Below the pieces are notes generated by a model that was given only the letters and a program-made list of their open reading frames with translations, was not told the DNA's origin and did not search any database. Shown one piece after another: positions 8,553-17,253 of a DNA stretch of 44,893 nt (position 1 is its first letter; every line of letters begins with the position of its first letter). The position numbers were made by a program, and so were the translations under genes. Source of the stretch: DASYAE01 sp036501535 (GTDB taxonomy: Bacteria > Actinomycetota > Actinomycetes > Streptomycetales > Catenulisporaceae); NCBI GenBank assembly GCA_036501535.1, contig DASYAE010000192.1:1-44893 (forward strand). The letters run 5' to 3'.

Positions 8553-9596
8553 TCACCCGCGGCGCCGGGCGCCGGTGCGGCCGAAGCGCTCGGCCACCGA
8601 GCCGGCGCGCACCCGCCGGGCCGCACGGAACTTCGCCGAGGCGGCGCGCGGATTGCGCTCGACCTCCTCGGCGTCGGGGGCCTCGGCGCCCCGGGTCAGC
8701 AGCTCGAGCAGCGGCTCGGTGCCCGGCGGGGCGAAGGGCAGGCCGGGCGGCGCGGCGGACTCGGCGCCGGCCGCGAGCACCCGCTTGACCAGCCGGTCCT
8801 CCAGCGAGTGGTAGGAGAGCACGGCGATCCGGCCGTCCGCGGCGAGCAGGTCGGCCGCGGCCGGCACGGCCCGCTCCAGCACCGCCAGCTCCGCGTTGAC
8901 CTCGATGCGCAGCGCCTGGAAGGCGCGCTTGGCCGGGTGCCCGCCGGTGCGCCGGGTCGCCGCCGGGATGGCCGAGCGCACCAGCTCGGCCAGCGGCCCG
9001 GTGCTCTCCAGCGGGGCGCGCGAGCGCGCCGCGACGATGGCGGCGGCGACCCGGCCGGCGAAGCGCTCCTCGCCGTAGTCGCGCAGGATCCGGGCGAGCT
9101 GCGCCTGTGAATAGGTGTTCACCACCTCACGGGCCGTCAGCTTCGCGGTCTGGTCCATCCGCATGTCCAGCGGAGCGTCGTAGGCGTAGGCGAAACCGCG
9201 CTCGCGCTCGTCGAGCTGCAGCGAGGAGACTCCGAGGTCGAACAGGATGCCCTGGACCGCGCGCAGGCCGAGCCGGGCGGCCACCTCCGGCAGTTCGTCG
9301 TACACGGCGTGCACCGCGGTGAACCGGTCGCCGAAGCGCGCCAGCCGTGCCCCCGCGCGCTCCAGCGCCTCGGGATCGCGGTCCACGCCGATCACGCGGA
9401 TCCCGGGGAACCGCTCCAGCAGCGCCGCGCTGTGCCCGCCGAGGCCCAGTGTCGCGTCGACGATCACCGCGCCGTCGCCGGCGGCTCCCTCTCCCACGGC
9501 TGGGGCGAGCACTTCGACGCACCGCTCCAGCATCACCGGGACGTGCCCGAAGCCCTGCCCGCCGTCCTGCCCCTGCGACCGTTCCACGGCAGCCAT
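8553..9596 (-). CDS. rsmH: 16S rRNA (cytosine-1402-N4) methyltransferase RsmH (MraW)
   Basis: RsmH methylates N4 of C1402 in 16S rRNA using S-adenosylmethionine. The 347-residue protein shows GHVPVMLERCVEVLAP near the N-terminus, the SAM site VDATLGLGGHSAALL (about 46-60), GILFDLGVSSLQLD, ERGFAYAYDAPLDMRMD and the C-terminal SYHSLEDRLVK, all family signatures. The ATG at 9596 is preceded by GGAGAGG, about 12 bases upstream. It follows mraZ after 147 bases that contain a large inverted repeat, and leads into ftsL after 117 bases in which I see no further gene. Confidence 0.97.
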   Translation of the reverse strand: MAAVERSQGQDGGQGFGHVPVMLERCVEVLAPAVGEGAAGDGAVIVDATLGLGGHSAALLERFPGIRVIGVDRDPEALERAGARLARFGDRFTAVHAVYDELPEVAARLGLRAVQGILFDLGVSSLQLDERERGFAYAYDAPLDMRMDQTAKLTAREVVNTYSQAQLARILRDYGEERFAGRVAAAIVAARSRAPLESTGPLAELVRSAIPAATRRTGGHPAKRAFQALRIEVNAELAVLERAVPAAADLLAADGRIAVLSYHSLEDRLVKRVLAAGAESAAPPGLPFAPPGTEPLLELLTRGAEAPDAEEVERNPRAASAKFRAARRVRAGSVAERFGRTGARRRG

Positions 9597-9616
9597 CGTA
9601 AGAGCGTCCTCTCCAT

Positions 9617-9722
9617 GCCGCGGCCACAGGTCCCCGCCCGCTCAACTGGACTCACGGACGCTCTGACGCCGGGGAAGGAGCTTCAGAACGCTGGTGAGCG
9701 GGTGGAGGCCTGTGGCCGCGGC
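9617..9722 (-). other. Large imperfect inverted repeat between mraZ and rsmH
   Basis: A 14-base arm at 9617-9630 is the exact reverse complement of 9709-9722. Inside it, after a symmetric 6x6 internal loop, a second pair of 8-base arms (9637-9644 CCCGCTCA with 9695-9702 TGAGCGGG) also matches exactly, leaving a loop of 50 bases. In the mraZ-rsmH transcript this would fold into a stem that ends directly beside the rsmH Shine-Dalgarno. There is no downstream T-run, so a simple intrinsic terminator is not the obvious reading. Confidence 0.7.
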
Positions 9723-9743
9723 CTGCGGGCCGCGCCGTTCGCG

Positions 9744-10319
9744 CTACTGCGGAGGCGGGGGCGGCTCCTCTCGGTTCCAAGACTGTTGGCGCTGCTGTTG
9801 GTGCTGCTGTCGATGCTGCGGTTCAAGCTGCGTTTCCTGCGCCGCCGGCCCCGCGGCCAGCACCGCCTCGGGGAACGCCGCGAACCTCGGTTCCATCTCT
9901 TCCAGGTACCGGTCCCAGGCCCCGGCGTCCCACAGCTCGAAGTACGTATCCGCGCCGATCACCGCGACCTGCTGGGTCAGCCCGGCGTACTGCCGCAGCT
10001 GCGCGGACAGGGTGATGCGGCCCTGCTTGTCGAACTCCTGCTCCACCGCTCCGGCGTACAGCACCCGCAGATAGTCGCGGGCCTCCAGCGGAGCCGCCGA
10101 GGATCCGGCCGCGCCGATGCCGCCGCGCGAGCCGGCGGCCACCGCGTCGGCCGCCCGGGCGAAGACGCGGGCCGGCCACGCCGTGAGACAGCGCCGCTGC
10201 CCTTTGGCGATCACCAGCCGCTCCGTTCCGTCGACCCGGACCACTTCCTCGCGGAACCTGGCGGGCAGAATCAGCCGGCCCTTCTCGTCCAGCCGCGGGA
10301 CGAAGGTGCCCAGGAACAC
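9744..10319 (-). CDS. mraZ: Transcriptional regulator MraZ
   Basis: MraZ is a ring-forming DNA-binding protein with two SpoVT/AbrB-like repeats that represses its own dcw promoter. In this 191-residue form repeat 1 is FLGTFVPRLDEKGRLILPAR (residues 2-21, continuing to about 52) and repeat 2 is EQEFDKQGRITLSAQLR (93-109, continuing to about 135). It is longer than the usual 140-150 residues because of a Gly/Ala/Ser insertion between the repeats (about 57-80) and a Gln/Pro-rich tail (about 160-191). The GTG at 10319 has GGGAGG five bases upstream. It is the first gene of the dcw cluster and lies divergent from moxR. Confidence 0.95.
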   Translation of the reverse strand: MFLGTFVPRLDEKGRLILPARFREEVVRVDGTERLVIAKGQRRCLTAWPARVFARAADAVAAGSRGGIGAAGSSAAPLEARDYLRVLYAGAVEQEFDKQGRITLSAQLRQYAGLTQQVAVIGADTYFELWDAGAWDRYLEEMEPRFAAFPEAVLAAGPAAQETQLEPQHRQQHQQQRQQSWNREEPPPPPQ

Positions 10320-10402
10320 CGGCGCCTCCCACGGTTCGGACGCGAACTGCCCGCCGAATCGGCACGCCGCCGGCCCGCGCCGCCCACCGCGGCGCTCGAA
10401 TC

Positions 10403-10428
10403 CTCCACTGCCCCCCACTCTACTCCAC
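10403..10428 (-). promoter_or_regulatory. Putative MraZ operator: three GTGGAG-type boxes, 10-bp period
   Basis: On the minus strand the hexamers GTGGAG (10428-10423), GTGGGG (10418-10413) and GTGGAG (10408-10403) follow each other at exactly 10 bp, so they lie on one face of the helix. MraZ of E. coli binds tandem TGGGN repeats with the same 10-bp period, so these are the likely operator. They lie 84-109 bases upstream of the mraZ start. A -10-like TAGAGT overlaps the first two boxes, but I could not find a convincing -35. Confidence 0.75.
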
Positions 10429-10613
10429 AAACCCCCCCTTACGCCGTCCGAAGGCCCCACCCGGGGCAACCCAGCTCCCCGGTGCCCGCTCTTGTACACA
10501 CGGGCGGAAAATCGTCCGCCGCCTCTTGCGCGCAGACCGGCATGTTCAGGCAAGATGACCGGAGGACGGCCGGGATGCGAAGAGGACGGGCCGGTAATGA
10601 GGGGAGAGACCTG

Positions 10614-11654
10614 GTGCACACCGGGTTCGAACAGCGTGGTGAAGCCCAGTCCGGCCCCGGCGGAGCGCACCCCGTCGCGGACGAGCCGCACCCCTCCGCC
10701 GCGGGCCAGATCATCGCCACCGCGGACCGCATCTGCGGGCGGGTCGAGTCGGTGATCGAGGGCAAGCGCGAGGTGATCCGGCTGGCGCTGACCGTCCTGC
10801 TGGCCGAGGGCCACCTGCTGATCGAGGACGTCCCCGGGGTCGGCAAGACCATGCTGGCCAAGGCGCTGGCCAAGTCGATCGACTGCACGGCCCGGCGGAT
10901 CCAGTTCACCCCGGACCTGCTGCCCTCCGACGTCACCGGCGTGACCGTGTTCGACCAGCAGAGCCGGAAGTTCGAGTTCAAGCCGGGCGCCGTATTCGCG
11001 CACCTGGTGCTCGGCGACGAGATCAACCGGGCCTCGCCGAAGACCCAGTCGGCGCTGCTGGAGTGCATGGCGGAGCACCAGGTCACGGTGGACGGCGTCA
11101 GCTATCCGCTGGAGACCCCGTTCATGGTCATCGCGACCCAGAACCCGGTCGAGATGGAGGGCACCTACCCGCTGCCGGAGGCGCAGCGGGACCGGTTCAT
11201 GGCCCGCATCGCGATGGGATACCCGACTGCCGCGGCCGAGTTGCGCATGGTCGACGGGCACAGCCGGTCCAACCCGCTGGACGATCTGCAGCCGGCGGCG
11301 GACACCCGCGACGTGGTCAAGATGATCGAGGCGGTGCGCACGGTGCACGTGGCCGAGGAGGTCAAGCGCTACGTCATCGACCTGGTCACGGCGACCCGCA
11401 ACACCTCGGAGCTGCGCCTGGGCGCCTCGCCCCGGGCCGCGCTGCACCTGATCCGGGCCGCGCGCGCCAAGGCGGCGCTGGAGAACCGCGAGTTCGTGCT
11501 GCCCGACGACATCAAGTCGCTGGCCCTCCCGGTGCTCGCGCACCGGATCATCCCCACGGCGCTGGCCCGCTCGGGCCACCGCAGCGCCGAGCAGATCCTC
11601 GCCGAGCTGCTCGAGACGGTCGCCGTGGGCGTCCCGGAGCAGCGACGCCGATGA
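10614..11654 (+). CDS. MoxR-family AAA+ ATPase
   Basis: MoxR ATPases act as chaperone-like factors, usually with von Willebrand-type or DUF58 partners. The 346-residue protein carries Walker A GVGKTMLAKAL (about 75-85), Walker B LVLGDEIN (Asp135, Glu136), the sensor-1 region VIATQNPVEMEGTYPLPEAQ and RAALHLIRAARAKA in the lid. The GTG at 10614 has GGGGAG seven to eight bases upstream; earlier in-frame sequence lies in the regulatory region shared with mraZ. The stop overlaps the DUF58 start as ATGA, so MoxR, DUF58 and the transglutaminase should be made together. The substrate of this complex is not known. Confidence 0.93.
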   Translation: MHTGFEQRGEAQSGPGGAHPVADEPHPSAAGQIIATADRICGRVESVIEGKREVIRLALTVLLAEGHLLIEDVPGVGKTMLAKALAKSIDCTARRIQFTPDLLPSDVTGVTVFDQQSRKFEFKPGAVFAHLVLGDEINRASPKTQSALLECMAEHQVTVDGVSYPLETPFMVIATQNPVEMEGTYPLPEAQRDRFMARIAMGYPTAAAELRMVDGHSRSNPLDDLQPAADTRDVVKMIEAVRTVHVAEEVKRYVIDLVTATRNTSELRLGASPRAALHLIRAARAKAALENREFVLPDDIKSLALPVLAHRIIPTALARSGHRSAEQILAELLETVAVGVPEQRRR

Positions 11655-12970
11655 GCGGCAGGAGCCCGGCCGCGACCGGCGCGCGCGCTGTGCGGCCGCC
11701 GTTGCGCCCGGTCGGCGCGGTCCGCGGCTTCTTCTCCGGCCTGACGGTTCGCGGCTACTCGTTCTTCTCCGCAGGCGTCGGATCCACCGTGGCCGCGATA
11801 TTCGTGGGCTACCAGCCACTGCTGCGCGTGGGCGTATTGCTGATCGCGGTGCCTATCGCAGCCGCCGCAGTCACCACGGCGTCCCGCTATCGGATCTCCT
11901 GCCAGCGCACGCTCGATCCGGCCCGCGTACCCGTCGGCTCATACGCCCACGTCGGTCTCCACCTGCGCAACGCCGCCCGCCTGGCGAGCTCTCCGCTGCT
12001 TATCGAAGACCGGGTGCCTTACACCCTCGGTTCGCGTCCTCGGTTCGTTCTGCGACGCATCGAGCCGTACGGGCGACGCGAGGTGCGCTACCGCATGCGC
12101 ACCGACAATCGCGGCCAGTACACGATCGGCCCACTCACGGTGCGCAGCGCGGACCCGCTCGGCCTGTTCGAGCTGACCCGTTCCTTCTCCGCACAGCACA
12201 CGCTGACCGTCGCTCCGCGCGTCGACCCGCTGCCCGCGATCCTGTTGGGCACGGTGTGGACCGGACACGGCGACGGCCACGCCACCCACGCGGCCGCGGC
12301 CGGCGAGGACGACGTCGGCGTACGCGAATACCGCTACGGCGACGAGCTGCGGCGGATCCACTGGAAGGCCACCGCCCACCACGGCGAGATGATGGTGCGC
12401 CGCGAGGAGCTGAACTGGCACAGCCGCTGCTCGGTGGTGCTCGACGACCGCGTGGGCGCGCACCAGGGCACCGGGCCGGCCTCCTCGCTGGAGTGGGCGA
12501 TCTCAGCTGCCGCGAGCTGCGCGGTCCATCTGCTGCACCAGGGCTACACGGTCCGGCTGTCCACCGTGGCGGCTGCCGGCGAGATCACCGCGGACAGCGA
12601 GGACGAGATCCTGGAGAGTCTCGCGGTGCTGCGCCCGGTGCACGCGTCCTCGGTCATGGTGCGGCAGAACCCTGAGGGCGAGTCGGACGGCCTGGTCGTG
12701 GCGGTGCTCGGCGAGCTCGGCACCGCCGACGCGACCGAGCTGGTGCGCGGCAAGCCCGGCAAGGCCGACGCGATCGCGTTCCTGCTCGACACCCGCACGT
12801 GGGCCGGCGCCCCCGATGTCGTGCAGCAGGACGGCCCCGACCCGGCCGCCGTCCTGCTCGAGGCCGGCGGCTGGCAGGTGGTCCACGCCCGGGTCTCCGA
12901 CCGGTTCCCTGACCTGTGGCGCGCCGCCGCCCGGCACAGCGCGGCGCCCGAATCGCTGGAGGCGAGATGA
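11651..12970 (+). CDS. DUF58-domain membrane-anchored protein (MoxR partner)
   Basis: A 439-residue protein of the DUF58 family, the standard neighbour of MoxR ATPases. It has a basic N-terminus, two adjacent hydrophobic helices (about 37-55 and 58-77), and the family core with VREYRYGDELRRIHWKATA, followed by a von Willebrand A-like stretch beginning CSVVLDDR. The ATG at 11651 overlaps the moxR stop and its own stop overlaps the next start, so the three are coupled. DUF58 proteins are thought to link MoxR to membrane or secreted clients; no biochemical role can be read from the sequence. Confidence 0.9.
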   Translation: MSGRSPAATGARAVRPPLRPVGAVRGFFSGLTVRGYSFFSAGVGSTVAAIFVGYQPLLRVGVLLIAVPIAAAAVTTASRYRISCQRTLDPARVPVGSYAHVGLHLRNAARLASSPLLIEDRVPYTLGSRPRFVLRRIEPYGRREVRYRMRTDNRGQYTIGPLTVRSADPLGLFELTRSFSAQHTLTVAPRVDPLPAILLGTVWTGHGDGHATHAAAAGEDDVGVREYRYGDELRRIHWKATAHHGEMMVRREELNWHSRCSVVLDDRVGAHQGTGPASSLEWAISAAASCAVHLLHQGYTVRLSTVAAAGEITADSEDEILESLAVLRPVHASSVMVRQNPEGESDGLVVAVLGELGTADATELVRGKPGKADAIAFLLDTRTWAGAPDVVQQDGPDPAAVLLEAGGWQVVHARVSDRFPDLWRAAARHSAAPESLEAR

Positions 12971-15543
12971 CCGAGGAGCAGAAGACCCGCGCCGGCCTCG
13001 CCGCCGCCGCGGCGGCCGCGACGTGCGCAGCGGCTCTTGGCCTTGTCCGGCTGGTCTCACCCGGCTCGTGGGTGATCTGCTGCGCGCTGGTCACCGCGGT
13101 CGTCGCCGCGTCCGGTGTCATCGCGCACCACTTCACCCAGCGCAAGCTGTTCATCCTGCCGATCCAGATCATCGCGGTGGCGATGACGATCACGCTGCTC
13201 CGGGTGCCCGGAAGCGCCATCGGCGGGGTCCTGCCGGGCCCGGGCGCCCTGCACGCGCTCGCCGACCAGTTCTCCGACGGCCTGAACCAGATGAAGCAGT
13301 ACGCCCCGCCCACGCCCTCCACGGGCGGCATCACCACCATCCTGGTGCTCGCCTGCGCCGGCTTCGCGCTGGTCGTCGACGCCCTGGCGGTCACCTTCCA
13401 GCGGGTCGCGGCGACCGGACTGCCGCTGCTCGCGGTCTACCTCATCCCGGCCACCCGCGCCCAGGGCGGGTTCAGCTGGCTGGCCTTCGCCATCGTCGCG
13501 TTCGCGTACCTCACGCTGGTAGGCGTAGAGGGGCGCGGGCGCCTCGGGCGGTGGGGCCGCGCCGTCGGCGGCCGCCAGGGCAGCATCCGTGCCGGCCAGA
13601 CCAATCCGCACGCCGGACCGGCCCGGCGGATCACCGCCATCGCGGTCGGCGTCGCGCTCGTCATGCCGTGGTTCATCCCGACCCTGCCCGGCCTGATCCC
13701 CCGGTTCGGCGGCAGCGGCAACGGCCAGGGCCCGACGGTCAGCATCAACCAGGACGTCGACCTGCGCGCCTCGCTGACCTCGACCACGCCGGTCGACCTG
13801 CTGCACTACACCACCGATTCGCCGTACACGCGCAGCAACTACCTGATGATGTCGGTCGACGACAAGTTCGACGGCAACTCCTGGACGTCCTCGTCGCCGA
13901 ACGGCGGCCCTGAGACCAACCCCGCCGCCTTCGACCTGGCCGACCCCGGCCTGACAGACAAGCAGGTCTCGCAGTCCACGGTCCATACGCACGTCGACGT
14001 CACCGGAAACCTCGCCTTCGGCAACATCCCGGCGCCCTACGCGGTCACCCAGATAAGCGGCCTGGCGGTCTCCTCGTACGACCCGGCCACCGACGTGATG
14101 TGGGCCGCCGGCCCGACGGGCACCTCGCGGGAGAACGATCAGTACGACGTGCGCAGCACGGACGCCGAGCCGACCTCGGACCAGCTCACGGCCGCGCCGG
14201 CTCCGACGTCCGAGCTGCTCGCGCAGTACACGAGCCTGCCGGCCGACCTGCCGGCCGAGGTGCGCACGCTGGCCCGGCAGATCACCGCGAACTCCGTCGG
14301 CGAGCTGGCCGAGGCGGACGCGTTGCAGCAGTACTTCATGACGCAGTTCACCTACAGCCTCTCGGTGCCCGCCGGCAGCGGCAACGACGCCATCGAGCGC
14401 TTCCTGAACACCAAGCAGGGGTTCTGCGAGCAGTTCGCCGGCACGATGGCCGCGATGGCCCGGTCGCTGGGCATCCCGGCCGTGGTGGCGGTCGGGTTCA
14501 CCCCGGGCGAGGAGCAGTCGAACGGCAGCTTCGTGGTGACCACGCACGACGCGCACGCCTGGCCGATGCTGTACTTCAGCGGCGTCGGCTGGGTCAGGTT
14601 CGAGCCCACGCCGACCATCGCAGCCAGCGGCCGCGGCGAGACGCCCGCCTACTCGGTGCCCTCCACCGGCCCGAACGCCTCGGCCTCGAGCAATGCGAAC
14701 GCCTCGTCGAACCCGCTGCTGCACCCGTCGAACGCCCCGACCGCGTGCGCCAACCTGCCGCACAAGGTCCTCAACGGCCAGGGCTGCTCCACCGGGCAGC
14801 AGCTCACGGCTGCCGCGCAGCCGTTCTCCTGGCTCGGACCGCTCGGCGCGGTGCCGCGCTGGTTCCACCGGTGGTTCCTGACCGGCTCGGCCGCGCAGAT
14901 CGCCGCGAAGCTCGCGGCCCTGGTCCTGCTGCTGCTCGCGGTCGTGCCCGGCACCGGCCGGTTCATCCGCCGGCGCCGGCGCAAGTCCCTGGTGAAACAG
15001 GCCGAGCGGTACCTGGCGCGGGCCGCCGCCGGGGAGACGGTGCACATCCGCACCGGAAGCGGGCGGCGCGGCGGCCGGCCGACCACCGCGATCGCCGCGA
15101 TAGCCCTCGCCGCCTGGGACGACCTGCGGGAATGTGCCGACGACCTCGGATATCCCTGGCCGGAGAGCGACACCCCGAGACAGAGCGCGCAGCGGCTGGC
15201 CGCCGTCGCGCTGTTCGACGAGGACGCCCAGGACGCCATCGGCCGGGTGACCACGCTGACCGAGCAGGCCCGCTACGGCAACGCGGACCAGCTCGACCGG
15301 CCGATGCTGCGCACCCTCCCGGCGGACCTGCGCACGCTGCGCTCCGCCCTGGCCGAGCACGCCAACCGGTCGGCCAGGATCAAGGCCGCGATCATGCCGA
15401 GCTCTTCGCTGACGAAGATGCGCGAGCGGCGCGACCGGGTCACCGCCGAGCTGACCCGCGGCACCGAGCTGTTCCGCCGGCACGGCGACGGCCGCACGGA
15501 CGGCCTTAGGGCTTCTCGAGGTCCCCGACGAACTCGTAGGTGA
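12967..15543 (+). CDS. Membrane transglutaminase-like protein (TgpA type)
   Basis: The 858-residue protein starts with a run of membrane helices (about residues 10-240), followed by a large outside domain containing a transglutaminase core, another helix near the C-terminal third (LAALVLLLLAVVPG) and a cytoplasmic tail with a DUF4129-like region. The catalytic triad is visible: Cys487 in GFCEQF, His530 in DAHAWP and an acidic residue at Glu546 in RFEPTPT. Ser/Asn/Ala-rich linker sequence follows the core. The ATG at 12967 overlaps the DUF58 stop. At its 3' end it overlaps the convergent reductase-like gene by 38 bases. The real substrate is unknown; a cell-surface protease or cross-linking role is inferred from the family. 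Confidence 0.92.
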   Translation: MTEEQKTRAGLAAAAAAATCAAALGLVRLVSPGSWVICCALVTAVVAASGVIAHHFTQRKLFILPIQIIAVAMTITLLRVPGSAIGGVLPGPGALHALADQFSDGLNQMKQYAPPTPSTGGITTILVLACAGFALVVDALAVTFQRVAATGLPLLAVYLIPATRAQGGFSWLAFAIVAFAYLTLVGVEGRGRLGRWGRAVGGRQGSIRAGQTNPHAGPARRITAIAVGVALVMPWFIPTLPGLIPRFGGSGNGQGPTVSINQDVDLRASLTSTTPVDLLHYTTDSPYTRSNYLMMSVDDKFDGNSWTSSSPNGGPETNPAAFDLADPGLTDKQVSQSTVHTHVDVTGNLAFGNIPAPYAVTQISGLAVSSYDPATDVMWAAGPTGTSRENDQYDVRSTDAEPTSDQLTAAPAPTSELLAQYTSLPADLPAEVRTLARQITANSVGELAEADALQQYFMTQFTYSLSVPAGSGNDAIERFLNTKQGFCEQFAGTMAAMARSLGIPAVVAVGFTPGEEQSNGSFVVTTHDAHAWPMLYFSGVGWVRFEPTPTIAASGRGETPAYSVPSTGPNASASSNANASSNPLLHPSNAPTACANLPHKVLNGQGCSTGQQLTAAAQPFSWLGPLGAVPRWFHRWFLTGSAAQIAAKLAALVLLLLAVVPGTGRFIRRRRRKSLVKQAERYLARAAAGETVHIRTGSGRRGGRPTTAIAAIALAAWDDLRECADDLGYPWPESDTPRQSAQRLAAVALFDEDAQDAIGRVTTLTEQARYGNADQLDRPMLRTLPADLRTLRSALAEHANRSARIKAAIMPSSSLTKMRERRDRVTAELTRGTELFRRHGDGRTDGLRASRGPRRTRR

Positions 15544-16093
15544 GCTGGGTGATGCCGGCGCCGACGGTCCGGCTGCCGACGAGGCGCAGCGGCCTCTCGC
15601 CGCCGGTCTCGCCGAACAGCCGCTGCCCGGCGCCGAGCACCACCGGGAAGACGAACAGACGAAGCTCGTCGACGAGGCCGTGGTCTACCAGCACGCGTCC
15701 GAGCCGGTAGCTCGCGTAGACGACGATCTCCCCGTCCACCTCCCGCTTGAGCCTCGCGACCTCGTCCGCCGCTTCGCCCGCCAGCACGGTCACGTTGGCC
15801 CACTCGGGATCCTCGAGGGTGGAGGAGACCACGTACTTCGGCAGGCTCCTCAGGCGCTGCGCCCAAGCACCCTCGCGGGACGCCCACCGCTGCGCGAACC
15901 AGGCGTAGCTGCGCCGGCCCATCAGCAGTGCCCCGGCGCCCATCGCCTCCGCGTGCTCGATCTCGCCCCACGCCTCGAGGTCCGCGCCGCCGGACCGGCC
16001 GAACCAGCCGCCCAGCTTGAAGCCCTCCATGCCGTCGGGGTCTTGGACCACGCCGTCGAGCGAGGCGTTGGTGCTGATGACTATCTTTCCCAT
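15506..16093 (-). CDS. Dihydrofolate reductase family protein (RibD C-terminal domain)
   Basis: A 195-residue stand-alone RibD_C/YwjB-like domain: KIVISTNASLDGVVQDP at the start, ALLMGRRSYAWFAQRW, KYVVSSTLEDPEWANVTVL, and the C-terminal ELRLFVFPVVLGAGQRLF, all typical of this NADPH-dependent reductase fold. It is not housekeeping DHFR, and the substrate is unknown. I chose the ATG at 16093 (GGAAAGGG about ten bases upstream) because the conserved fold begins there; a longer frame reaches 16177 without conserved residues. It is divergent from the ECF sigma factor and converges on the transglutaminase gene, overlapping it by 38 bases. Such reductases often sit beside ECF sigma genes, suggesting a small accessory module. 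Confidence 0.9.
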   Translation of the reverse strand: MGKIVISTNASLDGVVQDPDGMEGFKLGGWFGRSGGADLEAWGEIEHAEAMGAGALLMGRRSYAWFAQRWASREGAWAQRLRSLPKYVVSSTLEDPEWANVTVLAGEAADEVARLKREVDGEIVVYASYRLGRVLVDHGLVDELRLFVFPVVLGAGQRLFGETGGERPLRLVGSRTVGAGITQLTYEFVGDLEKP

Positions 16094-16235
16094 GATCGGC
16101 AGTCCCTTTCCGTCAGAGTTGCCTGCGCCGGTGTAGACCCCGCGGCGCCGGAAACCGGGCGCCCGCCGACCGCCCACTTCGCCGATCGGACGGTGTCTCC
16201 ACCGGGAAGCGGGAATGTGTGACGAGGAGGGTGAT

Positions 16236-17252
16236 GTGAGCGCAGCGAGTTCCGACCTGATCGCCAGGGCGAGGACCGGGGACGGCGAGGCGTTCGGCGA
16301 GCTGGCCGATCCGCACCGCCGGGAGCTGCTGGCGCACTGCTATCGGATGCTCGGATCCCTCCAGGAGGCCGAGGACGCCCTGCAGGACTCGCTGCTGGCC
16401 GCCTGGCAGGGCATCGCGGGCTTCGAGGAGCGCTCCTCGCTGCGCACCTGGCTCTACCGGATCGCCACCAACCGCTGTCTCAACGCGCGCCGCGCGATCA
16501 GCCGGCGCCCGGCCAAGGCGTGGGACGTGCCCAATGTCGATCCGCCCGAGCCGACCAGGCTCGGCGACGTCGTCTGGCTCCAGCCGTACCCGGACGAGCT
16601 GCTCGAGGGATCCGCCGGCCGGCCGTTCGGCCCGGAGGCGCGCTACGAGCAGCGCGAGTCGATCTCCCTGGCGTTCGTGACCGCCCTGCAGGCCCTGCCG
16701 TCCCGCCAGCTGGCGGTGCTCGTCCTGCGCGACGTCCTCGGATTCCACGCGGGCGAGGTGGCCGACATGCTCGACTCGACCGTCGACTCGGTCAACAGCG
16801 CCCTCAAACGGGCGCGCGCCACCCTGCAGAGCCGGCGGGCCGCGAGCATCGGCCGCGACGCGCCGCCGGCCGCGGGATCGGCCGCCGAGGACGCGCTCGT
16901 GCAGAGATTCGTCGTCGCGTGGGAGTCCGCCGACATCACCGGCCTCGTGGCGCTCCTGACCGACGACGTCTTCGTGTCGATGCCGCCGATGCCGTTCGAA
17001 TACGCGGGCCGGGACGCCGTCCTGCGCTTCTGCGCCAGCGTCCTGGACGCCGGCCGCAGATTCGAGCTCGTGCCGACGCGGGCCAACGGTCAGCCTGCGT
17101 TCGGCGTCTACCTACGGACGCCTGGCGGCATCAGCCACGGTGTCGGCCTCTACGCGCTCACCCTCGCCGGCGACCGGATCTGCGCCATGACCCGTTTCGA
17201 GAACGGCATGCTCCCGTACTTCGGCCTGCCGCGATCGCTTTCCGGCCGATAG
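16236..17252 (+). CDS. ECF sigma factor with SnoaL-like C-terminal domain
   Basis: An extracytoplasmic-function sigma factor of 338 residues. Region 2 covers LLAHCYRMLGSLQEAEDALQ and SSLRTWLYRIATNRCLNARR; region 4 covers LPSRQLAVLVLRDVLGFHAG and DSTVDSVNSALKRARATLQ. A C-terminal SnoaL/NTF2-like domain of about 120 residues follows, as in sigma factors of the SigG/SigJ type that replace an anti-sigma partner with a built-in control domain. I place the start at the GTG at 16236 because GGAGG lies five bases upstream; the ATG at 16215 has no good Shine-Dalgarno. No anti-sigma gene is adjacent. The target promoters are unknown. Confidence 0.92.
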   Translation: MSAASSDLIARARTGDGEAFGELADPHRRELLAHCYRMLGSLQEAEDALQDSLLAAWQGIAGFEERSSLRTWLYRIATNRCLNARRAISRRPAKAWDVPNVDPPEPTRLGDVVWLQPYPDELLEGSAGRPFGPEARYEQRESISLAFVTALQALPSRQLAVLVLRDVLGFHAGEVADMLDSTVDSVNSALKRARATLQSRRAASIGRDAPPAAGSAAEDALVQRFVVAWESADITGLVALLTDDVFVSMPPMPFEYAGRDAVLRFCASVLDAGRRFELVPTRANGQPAFGVYLRTPGGISHGVGLYALTLAGDRICAMTRFENGMLPYFGLPRSLSGR

Positions 17253-17253
17253 G

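Noticed and set aside
13057..15483. 808-codon minus-strand frame opposite the transglutaminase gene
   Set aside because: Composition is typical of antisense G/C-rich DNA, and the plus strand has membrane helices and an intact catalytic triad.
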